From positions 1 to 64,000 of the forward strand of contig JAQTNA010000018.1 in NCBI GenBank assembly GCA_028714035.1: a DNA stretch of 64,000 nt. Direction: 5' to 3'. A program made the translations under genes and the position numbers. Source of the DNA: Rhodocyclaceae bacterium. GTDB lineage: Bacteria > Pseudomonadota > Gammaproteobacteria > Burkholderiales > Rhodocyclaceae. The notes under the pieces are model-generated. The model was not told where the DNA came from. It was given only the letters and a program-made list of their open reading frames with translations, and did no database searches. Below are positions 58,985 through 64,000 of the stretch, piece after piece (the first letter of the stretch is position 1; every line of letters starts with the position of its first letter).

Positions 58985-59104
58985 GCCAATTCCTGTTCGC
59001 CTTTCAGCCCCGCTGATCCCGGCACGGATTCCGGCACATCCCTGATGTGGTCTCGCCTCGACTGGTTCGCGCACCCCGCGAGCAGGCCGGCCCCGGTATT
59101 AACC

Positions 59105-60448
59105 ATGCTTTTCACTGAACTGGGCCTCGCGCCCGAGATTCTGCTTGCCGTCGGCGAGCAGGGCTATGTCACTCCCACGCCGATTCAGGCCCAGGCCATC
59201 CCCGTGGTACTCGCCGGACGCGACCTCATGGGCTGTGCCCAGACCGGCACCGGCAAGACGGCGGGCTTCACCCTGCCCATCCTGAACCACCTGGCCACCA
59301 AGCCCCGGCCGGCCGGCAACCGCCGCATCCGCGTCCTGGTGCTTACCCCCACCCGGGAACTCGCGGCCCAGGTGGAGGAGAGCGTGCAGGCCTACAGCAC
59401 CCACCTGCCCAACATCCGCTCTACCGTGGTTTTCGGCGGCGTGGGTATCAATCCCCAGATTTCGGCCCTGAAGAAGGCCCCCGAGATTCTCGTCGCCACA
59501 CCCGGCCGCCTGCTGGATCACGCCAGCCAGAAGACGGTGGACCTCTCCGGCATCGAAATCCTGGTGCTGGACGAGGCCGACCGCATGCTGGACATGGGCT
59601 TCATCCGGGACATCCGGCGCGTCATGGCGCTCATGCCGGCCAAGCGCCAGAACCTGCTCTTCTCCGCCACCTTCTCGGAGGAAATCCGGGAGTTGGCCGG
59701 CACCTTCCTGTCCAATCCCGCCTCGGTGGAAGTGGCCAAGCGCAACACCGCCTCCGAACTGGTACGCCAGCAGGTGTACCGGGTGGACCGGGAAAAGAAG
59801 CGCGATCTCCTGATCCATCTCATCAAGGAGCACGGCTGGCACCAGGTGCTGGTGTTCACCCGCACCAAACATGGCGCCAACACCCTGGCCGAGAAGCTGA
59901 CCAAGGCCGGTATCGAGTCCGCCGCCATCCACGGCAACAAGAGCCAGGCGGCCCGCACCCGGGCACTGGCCTCCTTCAAGGATCTCAAGCTCCATGTCCT
60001 GGTGGCCACCGACATCGCCGCCCGCGGCCTGGACATCGAGGATCTGCCCCACGTGGTGAACTACGAGCTGCCCAACGTGGCGGAGGACTACGTGCACCGC
60101 ATCGGCCGCACCGGCCGCGCCGGCTCCGAGGGCGACGCCGTGTCCCTGGTGTGCGTGGACGAGCTGCAACTCCTGAAGGACATCGAGCGTCTCCTGAAAC
60201 GGGAGATTCCCTCCCTCATGCTGCCGGGCTTCGAGCCGGACCCGAGCATCCGTGCCGAGCCCATTCCCAACGGACGAGGTTCCACCGGCGGGCAGGGCCG
60301 GGGCCAACCGCGTCAAGGCCAGGGCCGTGCCGGTTCCGGTGGTGGCGGCCGACCGGGCGCCCCCGCCGCGGGCCGGGGCGGCCCTCGTTCCGGCCCCTCC
60401 GGTGGGCCGACCGGTACCGGCCACCGCAGCGGCGGACGCCACCGCTGA
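59105..60448 (+). CDS. rhlE: DEAD-box RNA helicase, RhlE type
   Basis: A 447-residue helicase. Q motif region [16 protein letters not shown], Walker A AQTGTGKT (45-52), [12 protein letters not shown] at 156-159 in [13 protein letters not shown] in LFSATFSEE, and [10 protein letters not shown]. The last 75 residues are a Gly/Arg/Pro-rich tail without fixed structure, probably an RNA contact. It unwinds structured RNA, for example in ribosome assembly or cold adaptation. The ATG at 59105 ([16 protein letters not shown]) is the family start; the frame is open to 59045. Confidence 0.94.
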   Translation: MLFTELGLAPEILLAVGEQGYVTPTPIQAQAIPVVLAGRDLMGCAQTGTGKTAGFTLPILNHLATKPRPAGNRRIRVLVLTPTRELAAQVEESVQAYSTHLPNIRSTVVFGGVGINPQISALKKAPEILVATPGRLLDHASQKTVDLSGIEILVLDEADRMLDMGFIRDIRRVMALMPAKRQNLLFSATFSEEIRELAGTFLSNPASVEVAKRNTASELVRQQVYRVDREKKRDLLIHLIKEHGWHQVLVFTRTKHGANTLAEKLTKAGIESAAIHGNKSQAARTRALASFKDLKLHVLVATDIAARGLDIEDLPHVVNYELPNVAEDYVHRIGRTGRAGSEGDAVSLVCVDELQLLKDIERLLKREIPSLMLPGFEPDPSIRAEPIPNGRGSTGGQGRGQPRQGQGRAGSGGGGRPGAPAAGRGGPRSGPSGGPTGTGHRSGGRHR

Positions 60449-60456
60449 TTTCGTCC

Positions 60457-60480
60457 GGCACCCCGCCCGAACGGGGTGCC
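60457..60480. terminator. Perfect hairpin between rhlE and cbbO
   Basis: GGCACCCCG (60457-60465) and CGGGGTGCC (60472-60480) form a perfect 9-bp stem with a 6-base loop, between two convergent stop codons. There is no T-run, so it may be a weak or factor-assisted terminator. Confidence 0.45.
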
Positions 60481-60491
60481 ACCCATGAGCC

Positions 60492-62630
60492 TCAGGTCGC
60501 GAGCCGCCGGTAGATGTCCGCCACCTTGAGCGGCAGCTTCTTCACGTCGTCCAGGACGGTGTAACCCGCCGGGCCGTACATGTGTCTCAGGTAGTCGGCG
60601 CCGTGGCGGTCCAGGGTGACGCAATAGCCGCGCACGCCCTGGGCGTGGGCTTCCTGCAGGGCGCGCCGGGTGTCCTCGATGCCGTACTGGCCCCGGTATT
60701 CGTCGCCGAAATCGTCCGGCCTGCCGTCCGAGAGGGTGATCAGCAGGCGATGCCGCGCGGGCTGTTGCAGCAGGATGGCGGTCAGGTGGCGCACCGCCAC
60801 GCCCATGCGCGTGTAGTCCTTGGCCTCGATGGCGGCGATGCGCTGCTTCACCCGTTCATCGTAAGCCTGCCCGAAATCCTTGATGCGGTAGATGTCGCAG
60901 CGGGTGCGGGTCCAGCCGGAAAAGCCGTAGATGGCGTAGGCGTCGCCCAGGGATTCCAGCGCTTCGCACAGCATGACCAGGGCCTCCCGCTCGGCGTCGT
61001 TGATCCAGCCCCGGGTGGAACCGCTCATGTCCACCATGAACATGGCCGCCAGCGACCGGTCATGGCGCACCCGGCGGCAGAAGAGGCGTGACGAGGGCTC
61101 CACGCCGCTCTTCCGGTCGCTGCGCGCCTCCACCTGGGCGTCCACGTCAATTTCTTCCCCGTCCGGTTGCCGCCCCAGCATGCGCGTTTCACCTCTCAGG
61201 GCTTCGAAGCGGCGGCGTATCTGGGCGATGAGGCCGGCGTAGCGCTGCTTCACCTCCGGCACATAGTTCGAGTCGCCCTCGCGCACTTCATGTTCGTACA
61301 GGTGGCACCAGAGCTTGCGGTAGGCGTGCCGGTGGTAGTCCCATTCGTCGTAACGGTAGTCGCAGGCGGGCGGCGGGACCGGTTCGTCCTTCTCCTCCGC
61401 TTGCCGCGGCCGGGCTTCCGGGTCGTAGAGGCCTGGGCCGGCGGGCACCAGGCATTCCGGTGGTATCTCGCCCAGATCCTGCACCAGGGAGCGGGCGGCG
61501 GCCCGGCCCTCCGGTGGCAGGGCCTGGAGGTCGCCCTCGATCTTGACCTGGGCAGGCGCGTCACCGGCGCCCTGGGCGGTGACTAGCGGTTCCTCGTCGC
61601 CGCCGGGCTTCATGCAGCCCGCGGCCTTCATGACCGCGAGCGCCTTGCGCAGCACCTGGATGTCCCTGGCGATCCGTTCGGAACGAACGGCCAGGGCCGC
61701 CGCCGGGTCGAGCCGTCCGCAGTGGGGCAGGGCGGGCGCCTCGGTGTCCGCGCAATGCTCCAGCAGTGCCAGGCTGTCGGCCAGAGTCGCGTCCGGCCGG
61801 TGGAGTCTCGGCACGAGGGGCATGAGCGCGTCCGGCCAGGGGCCGCGCAGGGCCTGGATCTCGGCTGCCAGGCCGGGCAATTCGTCCGCGATCACGGCCT
61901 CAAGACGCACCGCCTCCAGGACCGCCAGCCATTCCAGGGCGCGCTCCCGGTCCGGGAAGCGGGACAAGGCCGATTCCAGGTCCAGGTCGGCGGAACCGAA
62001 GGTGCCGTGGCGCGTCTGCGCCCAGAGGAGGGCGGTGGTCGCCTTGTACAGGCGGCGGTTTTCATCCGCCGTGGGCAGAAGATCCATGCGCGCCGGCAGA
62101 TAGAGGGTCTCGGTGTCGGTCCAGGCGGAGACGCCCGCGCGCAAGCCGAGAGGGCGGCCGGAAAGCCCCTGGAGCAGGCGCGACAGGCGCATCTCCTCCT
62201 GGCCGAAGTCCACGGCGACGGCAACCCGCTCCAGGCTGGCCGCGTAAGCCTCCACGGCGCGCAGCGTCTGCATGGCTTCCCGCGCGCCGACGCGGTCGTA
62301 GGCATCCAGGGCCGAGAGTACCCAGGTGCCGAAGTGCTCCGCATCCAGCAGCCCCACGGCGCGCGGCGCGAGCTTGGGCAGCAGCCAGGCGACCTCGGCA
62401 TAGGTCTGGGTGGCCACCTCCGTCCAGTGCAGCACCATATCCTGTTGTACCCGCGGCAGGTCCGCCAGGTTCCGGGCCAGATCCGTGGTGGTGCGGCGGG
62501 ACTGGGCCGCGAACAGCACCTCGTCCAGCCTTTCCTCCAGGCTTGCCGCGGAGAGGCGCCTGGTGCCCCCCCCTCCCGGCCGCTCCTCCCGGCCGGGGGC
62601 CATGTCAAAACACCGCGTGGACGAGGTCAT
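60492..62630 (-). CDS. cbbO: CbbO/NorD-type VWA-domain protein
   Basis: A 712-residue protein, or 703 if the ATG at 62603 is used. The N-terminal two thirds is helical; the C-terminal third is a von Willebrand factor A domain with the metal site [10 protein letters not shown] (DxSxS, about 530) and [16 protein letters not shown]. It works with a MoxR-type AAA+ partner (CbbQ or NorQ) to activate an enzyme: Rubisco in the CbbQO case, nitric oxide reductase in NorQD. GGAAG lies six bases upstream of the ATG at 62630, which overlaps the cbbQ stop; the ATG at 62603 follows the cbbQ stop directly. The sequence does not show which target is used. Confidence 0.85.
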   Translation of the reverse strand: MTSSTRCFDMAPGREERPGGGGTRRLSAASLEERLDEVLFAAQSRRTTTDLARNLADLPRVQQDMVLHWTEVATQTYAEVAWLLPKLAPRAVGLLDAEHFGTWVLSALDAYDRVGAREAMQTLRAVEAYAASLERVAVAVDFGQEEMRLSRLLQGLSGRPLGLRAGVSAWTDTETLYLPARMDLLPTADENRRLYKATTALLWAQTRHGTFGSADLDLESALSRFPDRERALEWLAVLEAVRLEAVIADELPGLAAEIQALRGPWPDALMPLVPRLHRPDATLADSLALLEHCADTEAPALPHCGRLDPAAALAVRSERIARDIQVLRKALAVMKAAGCMKPGGDEEPLVTAQGAGDAPAQVKIEGDLQALPPEGRAAARSLVQDLGEIPPECLVPAGPGLYDPEARPRQAEEKDEPVPPPACDYRYDEWDYHRHAYRKLWCHLYEHEVREGDSNYVPEVKQRYAGLIAQIRRRFEALRGETRMLGRQPDGEEIDVDAQVEARSDRKSGVEPSSRLFCRRVRHDRSLAAMFMVDMSGSTRGWINDAEREALVMLCEALESLGDAYAIYGFSGWTRTRCDIYRIKDFGQAYDERVKQRIAAIEAKDYTRMGVAVRHLTAILLQQPARHRLLITLSDGRPDDFGDEYRGQYGIEDTRRALQEAHAQGVRGYCVTLDRHGADYLRHMYGPAGYTVLDDVKKLPLKVADIYRRLAT

Positions 62631-63423
62631 CGAGGCTTCCGGTCATGTCCGGATCGTCCGAAAGTGCCCGCGCCACGGCGGCGGTGCAGGCGGTGGCGGG
62701 CGCCACGCCGGCCCCGATCAACTGGCCGGCATGAACCAGGAGGCGCGTGCTGGCGCCCTCGTCCAGTCCCGCCCCCTTCAGGTTGCGGGTCAGTTCGGCG
62801 AGCTTCACCAGACGCCTGGCCGTGTCCGCGTCCACGCCCCCTTCGCGTGCGACGATCGCGGCCTCCACGGCGGGTTCCGGGTAATCAAAGTCCAGGGCCA
62901 CGAAACGCTGCCGGGTGCTGGGCTTGATCTCCTTCAACACGCTCTGGTAGCCGGGGTTGTAGGAGATGACCAGCATGAAGTCGTCCGGGGCCGACAGCAG
63001 TTCGCCGCGTTTGTCCACCGCCAGGAGGCGCCGGGAATCCGCCAGGGGGTGAATCACCACCGTGGTGTCCTTCCGCGCCTCGACGATCTCGTCCAGGTAG
63101 CAGATCGCACCGGCACGTACCGCGGCGGTGAGCGGACCGTCCACCCAGACCGTCTCGTCGCCGACGATCAGGTAGCGACCGATCAGGTCCGCCGTGGTCA
63201 GATCGTCGTGGCAGGCCACCGTGGCCAGCGGCCGCTTGAGCCGCCAGGCCATGTATTCCACGAAGCGCGTCTTGCCGCAGCCCGTCGGCCCCTTGAGCAG
63301 CACGGGCAGTCTGCGCGCATAGGCCGCCTCGAACAGGGCTACTTCGTCGCCGATGGGGTGGTAATAGGGCTCCTTCTCCAGGTGCTCCAGTTGCGGTGCC
63401 AGTGTGGCAATGATGTCGGTCAT
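62605..63423 (-). CDS. cbbQ: CbbQ/NorQ-type MoxR AAA+ ATPase
   Basis: A 272-residue AAA+ protein. Walker A GPTGCGKT at 45-52, Walker [13 protein letters not shown] at 107-118, sensor-1 region [20 protein letters not shown] and arginine-finger region [10 protein letters not shown] are visible. It pairs with the VWA protein downstream. The family activates form I/II Rubisco (CbbQ) or matures nitric oxide reductase (NorQ, NirQ). No Rubisco or nor gene lies in this window, so the partner enzyme is elsewhere. The gene is divergent from the malic enzyme gene. Confidence 0.9.
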   Translation of the reverse strand: MTDIIATLAPQLEHLEKEPYYHPIGDEVALFEAAYARRLPVLLKGPTGCGKTRFVEYMAWRLKRPLATVACHDDLTTADLIGRYLIVGDETVWVDGPLTAAVRAGAICYLDEIVEARKDTTVVIHPLADSRRLLAVDKRGELLSAPDDFMLVISYNPGYQSVLKEIKPSTRQRFVALDFDYPEPAVEAAIVAREGGVDADTARRLVKLAELTRNLKGAGLDEGASTRLLVHAGQLIGAGVAPATACTAAVARALSDDPDMTGSLDDLVHAVF

Positions 63424-63742
63424 GGGTTTCCTCGGGAAAATAGTCGCCGGCGCGCCAGCCGTGGGGCGCCAGCCCGGCTCTCACCCTACGCGAGCCGTCC
63501 GGGACTGTGCATTACCCATAGGGGGAGGGGCGGGCGGATATGAAGACCCGTACCGGAAACACTGCCCCGTTTTCCCGTCAATGCGGTTTTCCACACTTCC
63601 CCTGTGCGTCCTCACACTATACGATGCGCAGTTCAAAGCCTATGTTACGGCCCGCTCATAATTTATAATTACAGCTTTACCCCATTCCGGACCTCCCCGG
63701 CCCTGCCGAGGCAAGGCTGAATCCCGTACGGAGAAAGAGAAC
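63424..63742. other. 319-bp region between cbbQ and the malic enzyme gene
   Basis: A divergent promoter region with no gene or repeat visible apart from the candidate -10 listed separately. Confidence 0.5.
63664..63669 (+). promoter_or_regulatory. Candidate -10 box of the malic enzyme gene
   Basis: TATAAT at 63664-63669, about 75 bases upstream of the ATG. The -35 at 17 bp (TATGTT) is weak. Confidence 0.35.
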
Positions 63743-64000
63743 ATGGACAAGAACTCGCGCAAGGCAGCGTTGGATTATCACCGCTATCCCCGCCCCGGCA
63801 AGATCGCCGTGACGCCGACCAAGGCCCTCACCAACCAGCAGGATCTGTCCCTGGCCTATTCGCCCGGTGTGGCGGCCGCTTGCGAGGAAATCGTGGCCAA
63901 CCCGCGCGAGGTGGATAGCTATACCTCCCGCGGCAATCTCATCGGCGTGGTGACCAACGGTACGGCGGTCCTGGGCTTGGGCCCCATCGGCGCACTGGCA
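63743..64000 (+). CDS. maeB: NADP-dependent malic enzyme (5' part only)
   Basis: The first 86 codons of a gene running off the right edge. YHRYPRPGKIAVTPTKALTN and LAYSPGVAAACEEI are the start of the malic domain of MaeB-type enzymes. NLIGVVTNGTAVLGLGPIGA ends the visible part. It oxidatively decarboxylates malate to pyruvate with NADP. GGAGAAAG lies just upstream of the ATG. Confidence 0.92.
   Translation, partial: MDKNSRKAALDYHRYPRPGKIAVTPTKALTNQQDLSLAYSPGVAAACEEIVANPREVDSYTSRGNLIGVVTNGTAVLGLGPIGALA

Larger units (their letters stand above)
58747..59104. other. 358-bp gap upstream of rhlE
   Basis: The right half holds a strong promoter candidate and leader hairpin (listed separately). The left half, upstream of the ricin-like gene, shows nothing I can identify. 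Confidence 0.6.

Overview
The window is high-GC chromosomal DNA from a proteobacterium, most likely a betaproteobacterium. Supporting signs are the smc-zipA-ligA order, the dapC-dapD-pilU-dapE cluster, a short H-NS-type protein, an ompR-envZ pair and a CbbQ/CbbO (NorQ/NorD) pair. I cannot name a genus. Almost all of it is coding. I see no tRNA, rRNA, CRISPR array, integrase or complete insertion sequence.

Layout. 1-1451 (minus): an ATP-grasp-like protein followed by the start of mobB. 1685-11292 (plus): a complete-looking type II secretion or type IV pilus-like assembly operon. It holds gspG, gspF, gspE, four small inner-membrane or periplasmic assembly proteins, a lipoprotein secretin with a C-terminal cohesin-like domain, and three more pseudopilins. 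11446-20525 (minus): an H-NS-like protein, a response regulator with its PAS-rich kinase, then prmB, dapE, a pilU-like ATPase, dapD and dapC. 20569-24903: an EamA exporter and a convergent large hybrid kinase. 25298-35446 (plus): smc, zipA, ligA, galU, hpt and a fused pabB-pabC. 35450-38154 (minus): ompR, envZ and a truncated haemoglobin translationally coupled to envZ. 38440-43227 (plus): a small exported protein, tsaB-rimI-udg, an EAL/HDOD protein and an ankyrin protein. 43549-49926: two consecutive large sensor kinases, the second a hybrid phosphorelay protein, facing a single-domain response regulator. 50178-53615: mfd. 53642-58217 (minus): two overlapping genes for KAP-type P-loop NTPases, the best candidate here for an undescribed, possibly defensive, system. 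58444-58746: a short exported ricin-B-like fragment. 59105-60448: a DEAD-box helicase. 60492-63423 (minus): CbbO and CbbQ. 63743 to the end: the start of a malic enzyme.

Small non-coding repeats sit between many genes. One family (R1) is a hairpin of about 125-135 bp whose arms are built from 8-bp tandem units; there are four copies and one remnant. A second (R2) is a palindrome of the GTAGGTCGGG type. A third (R3) is a 162-bp MITE-like element between ompR and envZ. Some now supply sequence to neighbouring genes: the leader peptide of one pseudopilin is encoded by repeat DNA, and the start of pabBC lies in or just after a repeat.

Many genes belong to a few themes: envelope and surface machinery (pseudopilus, secretin, pilU-like ATPase), signalling (five histidine kinases, three stand-alone response regulators, a degenerate c-di-GMP protein) and housekeeping (diaminopimelate/lysine, chromosome segregation and division, DNA repair, folate, UDP-glucose).
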